Shown here: positions 42,047-52,373 of the stretch, in pieces
Position numbering within the stretch: position 1 is the stretch's first letter
Layout of the letters: every line of letters begins with the position of its first letter
Assembly: GCA_039621445.1 (NCBI GenBank)
Contig: CP154956.1
Coordinates: forward strand, 76,696,327 to 76,760,326
Origin: Euglena gracilis
Lineage: Eukaryota > Euglenida > Euglenophyceae > Euglenales
Reading direction: 5' to 3'
DNA: 64,000 nt
Notes under the pieces: model-generated
Seen by the model: the letters and a program-made list of their open reading frames with translations, nothing else
The model's database searches: none
What the model was told of the DNA's origin: nothing
Made by a program: the position numbers and the translations under genes

Positions 42047-42163
42047 AAGAAATTGGCACGCACATGTACTTCGTCCCAAAATAGCTTGGCCATCAGGGGA
42101 ATTCCACCAGTGGTGAAGCTGTGGTCAGGAGCATCCCACCCAAGGGTGAGGGTGGGTCTCCTG
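42047..42163 (-). other. Exon-like island with acceptor, function unknown
   Basis: An acceptor-like GGCAACCTTCAG precedes RPTLTLGWDAPDHSFTTGGI and PLMAKLFWDEVHVRANFF. The frame reaches AAAGCCTGC/GTGAAG, a possible donor. Coding-like composition, no recognised family. Confidence 0.32.
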
Positions 42164-42770
42164 AAGGTTGCCGGTGAAAAAAATTTCCTCTTGGATCCCA
42201 AGAATGTGTCTGAGAAGCACTGGAGGTGAGGTTGCGCGCATTACCCCCCCCCCCCCTCGGCGCTTGACCCGGGCCAGGATTGAAGGTGAAGCTGGGGTCA
42301 ACCTTAGGGGGGCCAAGTTTGCATGAAAGGGGGAGGGGAGGTCAAGCGGGGGGGGGGGGGGGGGGAGGTGGAGCCCCCAGCCTAAATCCCTCCACGTCAC
42401 CATCATTGACTGCCGCTACCCCTCCAACAGCCACGCTGGTCACTTGGTGCTTGGGGCAGAATTAATTCAGTACCAACCCCACCAGGTGAGAATGCAAGGA
42501 GAGATCCTGAGCCTTGGTCAACTGCCTTCCAAAAAAAAAAGGCAAACAGAAAAAAAATAAAGAAAAAAAAAATAAACCTTAACTGAAAAGCCTAAAAAAA
42601 GAAGAAAAAAAAAAAAAAAAAAAACTCACGTCTCTCACAAGCGTACAACAGATAGCGAAAATGCAAACACAAAAAACTGAATGAAAAGAATCCCAGAGCG
42701 TTGCCAGCAATTTAGGAGTCAATCCCAGGCTTCCTTCCAGGAACATGTTAGTCGTTTTATTCTCACAACA

Positions 42771-42808
42771 GTGTGTGTGTGTGTGTGTGTGTGTGCGTGT
42801 GTGTGTGT
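42771..42808. repeat. (GT)n microsatellite
   Basis: About 19 GT units with one GC interruption. Confidence 0.95.
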
Positions 42809-43004
42809 CTCCATCTGTATATGGTGAAAACGTTGAAAATTTTTATTTAAAATGAATAATGCACCTGTTGATACAAATTCTCAACCACCAACCTCCCGAA
42901 AGAAAATGACCTCTGAACAAGACAGGGTGTACACACCGGGGGTAAGGGGAGGAGGAGATATAGCTGGCTCTTGGTCAAGCAAAATGAAAGCAGCGGGGGC
43001 GGGG

Positions 43005-43165
43005 GTGGAAGCCTGATGTCTGTACACGCCTGCAGCACGACACGGAGCAGGGCTGCATCTGCCTTCTGCCGCACTTGTTCCAGCAGCCCGAGCAGATTGC
43101 CCCTCTGGCACGCCGGCACCCCTCTCCGAAGGAGACGTCGCAGCCAACCCACCGGAAATGACACC
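43005..43165 (-). other. Exon-like island, amphipathic helices
   Basis: The - strand reads VGWLRRLLRRGVPACQRGNL, LGLLEQVRQKADAALLRVVL and QACTDIRLPPPPP. The helical pattern is strongly protein-like, and a possible CTGCAG/GC-type donor follows. No family is recognised. Confidence 0.3.
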
Positions 43166-43389
43166 AAACACAAAAAGGGTCAGCGCTGGCCCATCCAGCC
43201 ATCCTGTGTGTGTAAGGTGATACCTACCCCCCCCCCCTCCTGGGAAACTGTCGCTTGACACGTCAGTAAATACAGAGGTAGGAGACAGGTCAGCGAAGAC
43301 GGGGCTCCGGTGACACAATCACGGGAGGTGGGGTGGCTGTTGGTTGGGCCGCGGCTGGCTGTGGCCTAACCAGTGTGCAAACCAGGCTT

Positions 43390-44726
43390 CAGGGTTTCCC
43401 ATTGATTCGTACTTGGGGACTCCCCTGCCCATTCGTGCTTATTCGTGCTTATTCGTATTTATTCGTACTTATTCGTACTTATTCGTACTTATTCATACTT
43501 ATTCGTACTTCAAAAAAGGGCCATGTATGGCAATACATGACCATTTGGAATGCTTCCTTGGGCACATCTTCAACGTTTTGAACCCGAGAAAAGCAAGCAA
43601 AACAGGTCATTCACTTGAGAAACTATCTAAGTGACGATCTCATTCTGGCGAAATTTGTGGAAAAAAATCGCTGTGAGAAAAAAAATACAAAAAAGTACAG
43701 GAAGAATACATTGCTCCTTTGCGGCTGATGTTGTCCAGCATGCCATGCACGAACAAACACTCAAGATGAAACGAGCAGATTGTTCAATGGTGTGCAAAGC
43801 GTTCTTCGCAGTCACCATTGCAAAACATGCCAACGGCTGCTTTCCGAAGGTTAGATGATATGTGTTGGCAGTTTTTGACATCAATCAGTCCTGCCAAACT
43901 GAAAGACTGTTCAGACCAGGGCAATTCAATTTTGAGAGCAAGGACCCGGGGGGGGGGTCCAGCTGGCTGGCTGGCAAAAGGTGCTAGCTGGACCGCTGGG
44001 GGGGGATGTCCGCAGCCCAGCTGGGAGCTACTGGCTGGAAAAAAGGGGCTGGCAGCTCAAGGCAAGTGTGCAGTTTCTATACACTCATAAGACAAGATGT
44101 GCATCACATACAGAGAAGTGTGAGGGCCCTTCAAGTCAGTGCAATGTTGTAGAAAATTGTACCTTTTTCTACTTGGCAATTCGTACTTATTTGTAAGTGG
44201 GGAACTTTTCATTCGTACTTATTTGTACTTATTCGTACTTATTCGTATTTTGGCAGATCTCGGCAATTCGTACTTATTCGTACCTCCCCCCCCCCTTGTC
44301 TAAGCACTGGAAAAGATGGGTAAGAACCGGGGGGGGGGGAGGGGCGCTTATTTTGCAAAAATATGGGTAAGAACCAGGGGGGTGGTGCGTTGACAAGGGG
44401 GAAAAATTTGACAGCAAAAAAAAATCCGGCGCTTCGCACCGAAAAAGAAAAATTCCCCTTATTTTGGAGGTCCGCTGTTGAACTTACACACATTTGGATG
44501 CAGAAATCAACAACACCTCACCAAATCAGGTCTCAGAAGTTGCAGAAATTTCGAAATTTTTGATAAATTTCCCTTAAAAATGCACACAAAATAAACCTCC
44601 TCGTGACGATGACCTTTAAAAAGATGGGTAAGAACCGGGGGGGTGCTTAGACAAGGGTGGTGCTTAGATAGGGGGGGGGAGGTACTTATTCGTACTTATT
44701 CGTGTACGAATCAATGGGAAACCCTG
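43390..44726. mobile_element. 1337-bp foldback transposon, TIR CAGGGTTTCCCATTGATT
   Basis: The 23-bp terminal inverted repeat begins CAGGGTTTCCCATTGATT and extends through CGTAC at the left end (43390-43412), with its exact complement at 44704-44726. It is flanked by the 7-bp duplication CAGGCTT (43383-43389 and 44727-44733). Subterminal decamers ATTCGTACTT repeat about eight times at 43431-43510 and again near 44174-44290. No transposase is encoded, and a second mini-element is nested at 44283-44682. A CAGGG start recalls hAT transposons, but those make 8-bp duplications, so the family is left open. Confidence 0.82.
44283..44682. mobile_element. 400-bp TA-flanked mini-element nested in the foldback transposon
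   Basis: It starts CCTCCCCCC... continuing to TTGTCTAAGCAC and ends with GTGCTTAGATA then G-run GGAGG. It is flanked by TA at 44281-44282 and 44683-44684. Removing it with one TA restores the decamer array as ATTCGTACTTATTCG. Inside are three GATGGGTAAGAACC phrases and a CGGCGCTTCGCACCG hairpin. Like the 17041 element it is about 400 bp long, duplicates TA and has C-run termini. Confidence 0.78.
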
Positions 44727-45013
44727 CAGGCTTATGCTTACGGACCCCGGGGGGGGGGGTACTGGCTAGCCAATCGGCTAGACACTGGAAAAAATGGGGG
44801 GGTCCGGGGTCCCCCGAACTGGAAATTTTTTTTCCTCCGGCGCTGTGTGCCGAGGTGGAAATGAGGTTTTTAATAGGTTTTTGGCTGATTTTGTTCCAAA
44901 AATTCCCAAAAATGGCCAAAAACGGGCATCTTTGGCCATTTTGGGGGTCCCAAAAAATTTCCGGCGCTTTTCGCACCGGTCACTGGAAAAAATTTTCCAC
45001 TAGCTAGCCCTGC

Positions 45014-45041
45014 TAGCAGACCCCCCCGCGGGGGTCTGCTA
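45014..45041. repeat. Perfect short palindrome
   Basis: TAGCAGACCCCC and its complement GGGGGTCTGCTA pair around a CCGC centre. A single small hairpin, possibly a tiny foldback element. Confidence 0.75.
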
Positions 45042-45152
45042 GAAATCCCACTAGCCAAATTTGGACCAGCTGCAGTCCCCTGGGGAGGGGGGGGTACTGC
45101 AATCCCTTAAGCAGAAGCCTGGTGCAAACGCAGTGGTGTTGTTTGGGCTGTG

Positions 45153-45582
45153 GTCGGCCGGCCGAGGCCCAACCTCCCATGACCGTCCGAGCACTGCTCA
45201 GACGCAGAATACTGACTTGGGATGGGATACGGAAAATATGGAATCCCCAACTATATCCGTCTAAATATCCATTAACCCTAGCCCTAACACTAACCCTATC
45301 CTCAACCCTGTCATCCCTCTAAATATCCATAACCCTAACCCTAACCCTAACCGTAACCGTAACCCTATCCCTAATCTTAACCCTAACCTGAACCCTCACC
45401 TATTCCTCACCCTGACCTTGCTCATTGTGTTTTTTTTGTATTACATAGTGCCAATACCCATAAGCAACTAAGAATGAATGACCGATGAACACAAGAACAT
45501 CACACTGGGGGATCGGAGGTTGAATCGGTGGCTCGCAGAACAGTGCTCGGACGGTCATGGGAGGTTGGGTGGCGGCCGGCCG
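45153..45582. repeat. Inverted repeat bracketing a telomere-like tract
   Basis: Left arm 45153-45196 (GGCCCAACCTCCCATGACCG then TCCGAGCACTG) is matched in reverse at 45541-45582 (CAGTGCTCGGACGGTCATGG then GAGGTTGGG). The enclosed sequence includes degenerate CCCTAA repeats. Confidence 0.75.
45268..45415. repeat. Interstitial telomere-like repeats (CCCTAA)n, degenerate
   Basis: Runs of TAACCC interspersed with variants (ACCGTA, ACCCTATC, CCTAGCC). TTAGGG-type units are seen only here in the window, inside an inverted repeat. Confidence 0.85.
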
Positions 45583-45913
45583 TGCCTGAACGCGGCCAAA
45601 CCAAAAAATTCAGTTTGGTTGGGCCGTGGCTGGCCACCCCAACCAAAAAAACTTCATCTGGTTTGGCTACGGCTGGCCGTGACCCAACCATCATAATAAT
45701 TTGGTTCGGCCGCCGCCGGCCGCAACCCGACCATCTGGATTATCCGGAGACCAAAAATTCTTTTGGTTGGGCTGACGCCAGCCGCAGAACCCCAAAATTT
45801 TTTTGGCTGAGTCGCGGCAGGCCACGGCCCAACCAAATCAAATCTCTGACAGTGAAATATTGCCTAGGTTGATGGTTGGGTGGCGGCTGGCCGTGGCCGG
45901 CCGCGGCACCTAC
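45562..45913. repeat. Array of ~30-bp hairpins, GGTTGGGC...GGCC...CCCAACC
   Basis: Imperfect palindromes such as GGTTGGGCCGTGGCTGGCCA then CCCCAACC recur at about 45562, 45617, 45660, 45702, 45764, 45801 and 45873. Single members lie at 45141-45174 and at about 43351-43380. The centres vary but GGCTGGCC-like cores are kept. Confidence 0.75.
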
Positions 45914-46639
45914 CTCCCATGAACCTACCTCCCTTGACCTCCCACCTGTGGCCAGTCAGCGAGTACAGGGCTTAGGTGACAATTTCTTGAGGGTGACAGT
46001 TTCCCGGGAGGGGGTGGGTATGGCGTGGTGACAGATGGGCGTGGTGCGGAAACAATTCGAACAATTGCAGCAATAAATGTCCATTCCCCTCAAGCTGCAG
46101 TTTGATTCGACTTCACCTGTCCAAAAAACCCACCAGGTCCTTGGACACCCCTCAACCTGAACTGCACAGGGGGCATGGGAGGCAGCCTATGGACGTTTCT
46201 CTGCCCTCTCTTGAGCGTGGCTTTTTATTTAGCAAATTCACTGAGTGCATATGAGGGTGCTCACTGCATTCTTTATGCGTTTAGCCACGACTTAACCCTT
46301 CACTGGAGGCGTTAGACTTCTCACCGAACACTCCTTGCCAGGACTGCGCAGGCAGCTGGGGGTGATGGGGGTGGTTGGTCGCCCTATCCACTGAGGCTGA
46401 GGTTCAGGAGGGTCTTTGTCCACGCCAGTCATGCCGGACCAAAAGCTGGTCCTGTTGGCCATGCCATCATTTGGGTGTTGACTGGGTCCAATTCTGGTAA
46501 ACTTCCTCCCCTCCGAATTTCTGGGTTTCCAGTGATCCATTCCTTACTGATGCTTCGGAGCCAAAGGGCGAAAGAATTTTTATTCTCCTCACACCAAATG
46601 CTGGGGAATTTAGGACAACAAAAATGGCCACCCAACCCA

Positions 46640-46905
46640 ACCTGGTGGGATGGGTTGGTCGGATCACGTCAATCCTGAAATACACGTATCCTTGTCGCAG
46701 AGCTCTGCAACCTTCAACCGACAGGCGAACCGGTGTTCCACAAGTCCGGAGTGGGGTGGGTTGCAGGGCCACCGTCCGGCGCCGCGGCCACACAGCCACG
46801 GCGTAGCAGTGGTACCAGTGGGTGCGGGACGTGCCTTCGTTCCCCGTGTGCTGTTCCTCTGCCCCCAGGCAATCATCCACCCACCGCACGCCAAAGAAGC
46901 CCTGA
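46640..46905 (-). other. Exon-like island, function unknown
   Basis: The - strand reads FGVRWVDDCLGAEEQHTGN, TSRTHWYHCYAVAVWPRRR, then TCGTPVRLSVEGCRALRQG. Composition suggests a folded domain with Trp, Tyr and Cys, but nothing diagnostic. A second - strand frame is also open. Confidence 0.28.
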
Positions 46906-47014
46906 CGCGCCGTCCGTCCCGGCTTCCGACTGCCCTATCAAGCGTGGCGCGGTCTCCGTTGTCTAATGGCTTGCCTCGTCGCCAGTTGCTTTTGGTCATT
47001 TATATATTTGTATA

Positions 47015-47020
47015 TAAACG

Positions 47021-47054
<34 letters not shown>

Positions 47055-47059
47055 TAAAT

Positions 47060-47104
<45 letters not shown>

Positions 47105-47152
47105 GGGGAGAGAGGAGAGAGGAGACGAGAGATGAGAGAGAGGAGAGAGAGA

Positions 47153-47198
<46 letters not shown>

Positions 47199-47295
47199 GA
47201 GAGCGAGAGAAGAGAGATAGATGAGAGAGAGAGAGGAAGAGGAGAGAGTAATATAATATTTATATTAATATATATATATATATATATATATAATA
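47015..47295. repeat. (TA)n and (GA)n compound microsatellite
   Basis: TA tracts at both ends enclose about 200 bases of GA repeats with minor interruptions. Confidence 0.95.
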
Positions 47296-47299
47296 AAAT

Positions 47300-49282
47300 T
47301 ATACAAACACACACAAGAAATTCGTCGGCCAATCGAGCTCCTAGAGGCTGATTGAGGCGGGCGTGGGCGCGGTCCAAACCAGAGGCTGGAACATTTAGGT
47401 GGGCTGGCACATGGATGCCAGCTGACCCCGCCTCCCCCCTACAGGGGTTGAAACTCCAAAAAGGGGGGGGGGGCAAGCGAAATTGCTTGCTCCGGACTGA
47501 CGTCTGGGTGGACCCTACCCCCAAACAGTCAAAAATTTTCCTATGACACTTTCCGTCAAATTTTTGGGCCTTTTGGTTTTTTGTCCAAAAAAGTTCCCAA
47601 AGTGGCACTTTGGGTCTACTTTAGAGGTAAGACACTGCCAGTGCAGGGGCTATCTTAAAGATCGGATGGGGATCTGAAAGGCACTTAGACACTGACCATC
47701 CCCCGCAGGGGGGGGAAACATTGCAGCAAAAAATACAAAACTGCACTGCAAAAAAAAAAAAAACAACTTGCAACAACCACGCAAAAGCCGAAATCCAAAC
47801 CCCTTGATGAAAATAACCCTGCACATTGCCAGAAAAACACAACTATAGGCCGGAGAACAATAGTTTGGGAACCATTTTCGTCACTGCCAGTGCTGGGGCA
47901 AACAAGTCTTGACTGAAGCCTTGTGACCATAGGGAGGGGCTTTTTGCACGCCATTCAAAACTGAAAAATACAAAAACTGCAAAAAAAACTGCACAAACTG
48001 CGACAATTGCAAAAAACTGCACTTCAAAAAACCACCGCAAACAAGCCGAATAGTGTGAAAATCCAAACCAACGTGATTTGCGACCTTCTTGATGAAAATT
48101 GGCTCTTTCTGTTACGGCCCCCTAATGTTTGATTGGCACTGATTGAAAACACAATATATTTTTCAACCGACGGATGAACTTTGGGGAACCATTTTAGTTT
48201 CAACTGCTTGGGAAAGCAAAACTTTTACTGAACGCCTTGTGGCTAGGGGGATGCTGGCTTTTTTCTTCATTAAAGAAGCCTTCTTGAATTCTTAAAAAAA
48301 CCAAAATGTTTAAAAAAAACCAAAGATATAATCATACCAATGTCGTTTGCTAGTAGAACTGAACCTGAAATAAAAACCCGAAATGAATCAAAAACCCTTG
48401 CTTTTTGGTTGGATTCCAAATAAACATGCAAAATAACCAACAGGGTCTAATTTTTTTTGTTTAAACCATCCCAAACCTTGTTCTTGCGACGTCCAAGGTG
48501 GAAAAACACTGAATTTGGACGCGAATAAATTTCTTTTGCCTCGGCTCTCAATTCTTTTCATTTTATTTTAACCGAGGGGCCAGCTGGGTTTGATACAAGG
48601 AGGGTGTCCAGGGTTTAGTTGGGGGGGTTCACAGCCTGGTTGGGAGCTGCTGGCTTGCTGGACCATATCATTGCTTAAGGTGTGTCCGACCCCACCCAGG
48701 GGGTGGAGGTGACTGACTGGATTTGGTTCCACATCCCATCCCCATCCCCATCCCCAGGGGGGAGGGGATCAGCCAGGAATGACTGAAAGTGGCCACCCAA
48801 CACCGAATGCGCCGGAAAATTTTTCGGTCATTTTGGCCCGAGTGACTAGAATGACCCTGGGGTGGGTGAGGTGACTGGTCTCTTGAAAGGGGAAAATGAC
48901 CCCTCTCCTCCCTCATGGCGCATCCCTTAGCTTAGGTCGGCTCGGGAGCGAAAGATATCATAATAAATCAAAATTATCTGATAATTTTGGGTTTGAAAAG
49001 ATCAGGGTTGGCTGCCACCCCAGGAGAGCCATCCCCCTTTCGACGTCAGGCAGCGCATCTAGCACTTTTACTCTTTCTCTTTGTCGGTGTGCTTAAATGC
49101 ACACATAATCAACTGTTGCGAAAATTACAATACCAAATGGAGGTACGGTGTGTCACAAGCAGTTCAAAACCTGGACCCCAACCCTCTAAAGCAAAAAGTT
49201 CAAAAATTTTGTGTTGGTGTGCGCATTTGCACGCACCGACACAAAAAAGCTTGAATGCGAGATGCGCCGCCCAAGCCCATAC

Positions 49283-49283
<1 letters not shown>
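47300..49283. other. No gene recognised
   Basis: AT-rich sequence without defensible exons. Two similar blocks (near 47640-47830 and 47880-48060) share phrases about a GCCAGTGC..GGGC unit and GCAAAAAACTGCAC, suggesting an old duplication. Confidence 0.4.

Positions 49284-49322
<39 letters not shown>
49284..49322. repeat. (CA)n microsatellite
   Basis: About 19 CA units. Confidence 0.95.
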
Positions 49323-49324
<2 letters not shown>

Positions 49325-49469
49325 AATTCTGTAAATGAGCGAGGTAAGGAGGAGCACGTGTCCGTCCCCCCCTTTGCCCTTCAGGCTGAGAGGCAACCAC
49401 CCACAGCGGCAGACAACATCTGCACAGGTCACCTCACTCCTGAACCAGGCGCAATCCTTTGTTGGCTCC

Positions 49470-49645
49470 ATTCAGCCAGTGGTTTTCACTGAAATGCTGC
49501 CGGTCCCACATGGTTGCCTGGCCGGCTCCCGGGTCTCCTGCCAGCGCGGCTGCCGTTCCTCGGCTCCCGCGGCTGTCCTGTGACTGTCCACGACCAGGTC
49601 CTTGACCGCCTCGAAGCGCAGCCTTCCAAACGCAGACGTCCAACT
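49470..49645 (-). other. Exon-like island, function unknown
   Basis: Acceptor-like GTCATCATACCAG on the - strand precedes open frames. One reads FGRLRFEAVKDLVVDSHRTA and AGAEERQPRWQETREPARQP. No family is recognised. It lies just outside the CAC tract that precedes the LINE. Confidence 0.27.
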
Positions 49646-49751
49646 GGTATGATGACAACATATGAAGCAGTGCACCAAAAGCAAGACAGAAAGTGGGGAT
49701 AGATACCTGCAACTGCCCCTCCATTCACACAGCTTCCCCGGGCATCATCAG

Positions 49752-49907
49752 CACCATCACCACCACCACCACGACCACCACCATCATCCCCATCACCACC
49801 ACCACCACCACCACCACCACCACCACCACCACCACCACCACCACCACCACCACCACCACCACCACCACCACCACCACCACCACCACCACCACCACCACCA
49901 CCACCAC
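49752..49907. repeat. (CAC)n microsatellite upstream of the LINE
   Basis: About 155 bases of CAC repeats with a few ATC/GAC variants at the left end, ending exactly where the LINE 5' sequence (GTTTGGAAGCCGCGTTAGCG) begins. Confidence 0.95.
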
Positions 49908-49956
49908 GTTTGGAAGCCGCGTTAGCGGCTTGGTTCGATCGGAGCCCCTCCTCCTG

Positions 49957-52323
49957 ATGTTGACCGAATTGGACTCCACCGACACGCTCCGACTGCTGGG
50001 GACCCCTGTCCCTGCCTCGTTCGACCCCGACACCTGCGTTGTGCTGCCCCCCACTGCGGTGGCCTGGGCCCTCAGCCACAAGGCCCGCAACCGGCTGCAG
50101 CACGCGCTCAATGGCAACCCATCCCTGACACAACGCCCCGGCCTCCTCGACCGGCAGCAGCTGCAGAAGCTGCAGGAGGCGGGCAAGCTACGTGCGGCCG
50201 GCTGGACGCTTCCCGCCGCCGTCAACAACAAGCTGCCGGTGCGGGTGTACGACACTCGCATCCCGAAGGAGTGGCTGCTGCAGCTGGCAGCCGACCTCCG
50301 ACGCCTGGACGAGTCCGACCAGGCTTGGGTGGTGGGAGGCGATTTCGCCTCGGGTGCCGACCTGACCGATGCGGACGTCGCGGCGTGCCCCGACTCGAAG
50401 CGATGGTCCGACGAGCCCCGCCATCTGGTGATCCCGCCGCGACCTCACCTGCGGGAGCTGGTCTTGGCCCTGCGGCGGCGCGCCGAGGTGGAACACCCAG
50501 CGTCGCTGATCTCCTTGGCGGTCCTCGTTGATCGCCACCGGTGCCCTGCCGACTTGGACGTCGCCGCCTTGCGTCCCCAGCTTGGAGAGGCTGCCGCCCT
50601 GTTCGATGACCCCCGCTTGCAGGTGGAGGTGGTGGCCCTGGCTGAGCGTGCGCCGGTGCTGCGCATCCCCGCCACGGTGAAGTGCTTGCCGCCTGAGGAG
50701 TGGGAGCCGGGGTTCCTGCCCCGCAGTCAAGTGCTGCTCTTCCTCAACCTGCGGCGCCCCACGGCTGGAGTGGAGGTGGCCAACCGCTGGGTGCGGGGTG
50801 CTCTCCCCGACCCGGAGCCGAGCGGCTTGGAGCTGCTGCGGGTGGAGTTCCAGCTGCCACCGACAGTGCGGCAACGGAATGCGGAGCGTGAGCTGCGGCG
50901 CGCGCTGGGCAAGGTGGCTGGCGCGGTGGGCGTGGTGTTCGGGGCGGCGCATCGCGTGCAGGGTCTGCAGACCCTTCACAGTGGCGAGGTCCTCGCCATC
51001 CTCGTCGTGCCGCGGGCGGAAGCGCTGCAGTGGATGCGCGGCAGCGGCAGTGGCGGCCTGTTCATTCGGCCGTTCTGGACGAAGGAGACGGCACCAGCCT
51101 TGCAGCGGGAGCAGTTCAACCTGCTGTACCTGCGAGGCCGGAGGGCGGATGCCGCAGCGCTGTGGGACGCCCTTCACGACGTGCCGGGCGTCGTCGGTCT
51201 TCTCCCTGCGGAGAAGGACCTCGCGGTGCGGATCAGCGTGCGGGGTGGCGCAGACCCTGCGGTCATCCAGGGGAAGGTCCGCGCGGTGCTGAACGACCCC
51301 AAGGTGGCCCTGCGGCAGCCCACGCCTGGGGCGTCGTGGTGGAGGCTGGGCCCCCTGACGGACGCCGACGTCTTCCGAGTGCGGGAGCTCATCGCGATGG
51401 TGGGCTTGGACCCTCTCCGGGGCGAAGTGCGTCTCGGTGCCGCGGGGCCATTCCGCCGGGTCGCCTTCTTCCAAGCGGCTGGGCAGCCTACACGGACCTC
51501 CCTGGACGACGGTGGCTGGGGGCAGCGGTCTTGCAGTGCGCAGTTGTCTCCGGCCGGTCCTCCACAACGACGCCCACCGGCAGCAGGCACTCCACCAACT
51601 GCCCGGCCGTCTCCCTCGCAGCTCTCTGCAGCGCCTGGCCTGCCATCCTCGTCGACCTGGGGCGGTGCGCGGAAGATTTCCGCTCCGCGGCAGGCCCCCG
51701 CCACCGACCTTCGACAGTCACCACCGTCGCAGCCACCGCGGGCGCCACGACCGCCAGATCCTGGCCAATCTCCGGCGTCTCTGCTGCCAGCACCAGGCTC
51801 GCGTGCTGCTCGCCGTGCGGCCAAGAAGGCATCGGTCACCGAGATTGTCCCCTTCGTGGCTCCGGCTTCCCCCTCATCGTCCTCCTTGGATGCTGTGCTG
51901 GCGGAGATGCGGGCTCTGCGCCAGGCTATGGAGCGGCAGCAGTGGCAGTTGGAAGAGCTGCGCCGGGAGAACGCCGACCTGCGGGCCCAGCTCGCGGTGT
52001 CGCGACGGGGGCATGCGGTGGGGCACGCCGAGCACTTCCAGCATCAGCCGTACGCCCTCCCGTCTACCGCTGGTGTCCCTGCCCCTCATCGGATGGATGC
52101 TGCGGCGCTGCTGAGCCAGGATGAGCGGGTGGCGGCCGAGCTGGCGGCAGCCCCGTCAACTCCTCGAGGACAGGCGGTGCCCTGTGGAGGTGCCTTGCCG
52201 ATGGAGGGCCCGGAGGAGGACAGCCGCGGTCGCACTCGGGATGCAAGCGAGCTCACCCCGGAGAAGCCGGCGCTGAAGAAGCCAGTGCGCGCTGCCTCGG
52301 AGGGGGCGCGGCGCGATGCCTGA
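49957..52323 (+). CDS. LINE ORF1 protein
   Basis: ATG at 49957 is the first Met after the CAC tract and gives 788 residues to the TGA at 52321. The first 550 residues appear folded: PRHLVIPPRPHLRELVLALR, LLFLNLRRPTAGVEVANRWV, LRVEFQLPPTVRQRNAEREL. A Pro/Ser-rich spacer follows, then a coiled coil near residues 645-685 (MRALRQAMERQQWQLEELRR), and an acidic-to-basic tail. ORF1 products of LINEs are RNA-binding chaperones that trimerise by coiled coils. No zinc knuckle or RRM motif is obvious, so I assign it by position. An ATG at 52316 overlaps the stop (ATGCCTGA) in a third frame, which could serve reinitiation, but ORF2's frame differs. Confidence 0.72.
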   Translation: MLTELDSTDTLRLLGTPVPASFDPDTCVVLPPTAVAWALSHKARNRLQHALNGNPSLTQRPGLLDRQQLQKLQEAGKLRAAGWTLPAAVNNKLPVRVYDTRIPKEWLLQLAADLRRLDESDQAWVVGGDFASGADLTDADVAACPDSKRWSDEPRHLVIPPRPHLRELVLALRRRAEVEHPASLISLAVLVDRHRCPADLDVAALRPQLGEAAALFDDPRLQVEVVALAERAPVLRIPATVKCLPPEEWEPGFLPRSQVLLFLNLRRPTAGVEVANRWVRGALPDPEPSGLELLRVEFQLPPTVRQRNAERELRRALGKVAGAVGVVFGAAHRVQGLQTLHSGEVLAILVVPRAEALQWMRGSGSGGLFIRPFWTKETAPALQREQFNLLYLRGRRADAAALWDALHDVPGVVGLLPAEKDLAVRISVRGGADPAVIQGKVRAVLNDPKVALRQPTPGASWWRLGPLTDADVFRVRELIAMVGLDPLRGEVRLGAAGPFRRVAFFQAAGQPTRTSLDDGGWGQRSCSAQLSPAGPPQRRPPAAGTPPTARPSPSQLSAAPGLPSSSTWGGARKISAPRQAPATDLRQSPPSQPPRAPRPPDPGQSPASLLPAPGSRAARRAAKKASVTEIVPFVAPASPSSSSLDAVLAEMRALRQAMERQQWQLEELRRENADLRAQLAVSRRGHAVGHAEHFQHQPYALPSTAGVPAPHRMDAAALLSQDERVAAELAAAPSTPRGQAVPCGGALPMEGPEEDSRGRTRDASELTPEKPALKKPVRAASEGARRDA

Positions 52324-52373
52324 GTACTTGCTGTCGGGGGCTGCTGCCCCCCCCTGGAGGAGTCCCGGCCTCG

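Noticed and set aside
43700-43860. Exon-like - strand frame inside the foldback transposon
   Set aside because: Composition is protein-like, but it lies within a non-autonomous element and has no supporting splice sites, which also warns against over-trusting the other exon-like islands.
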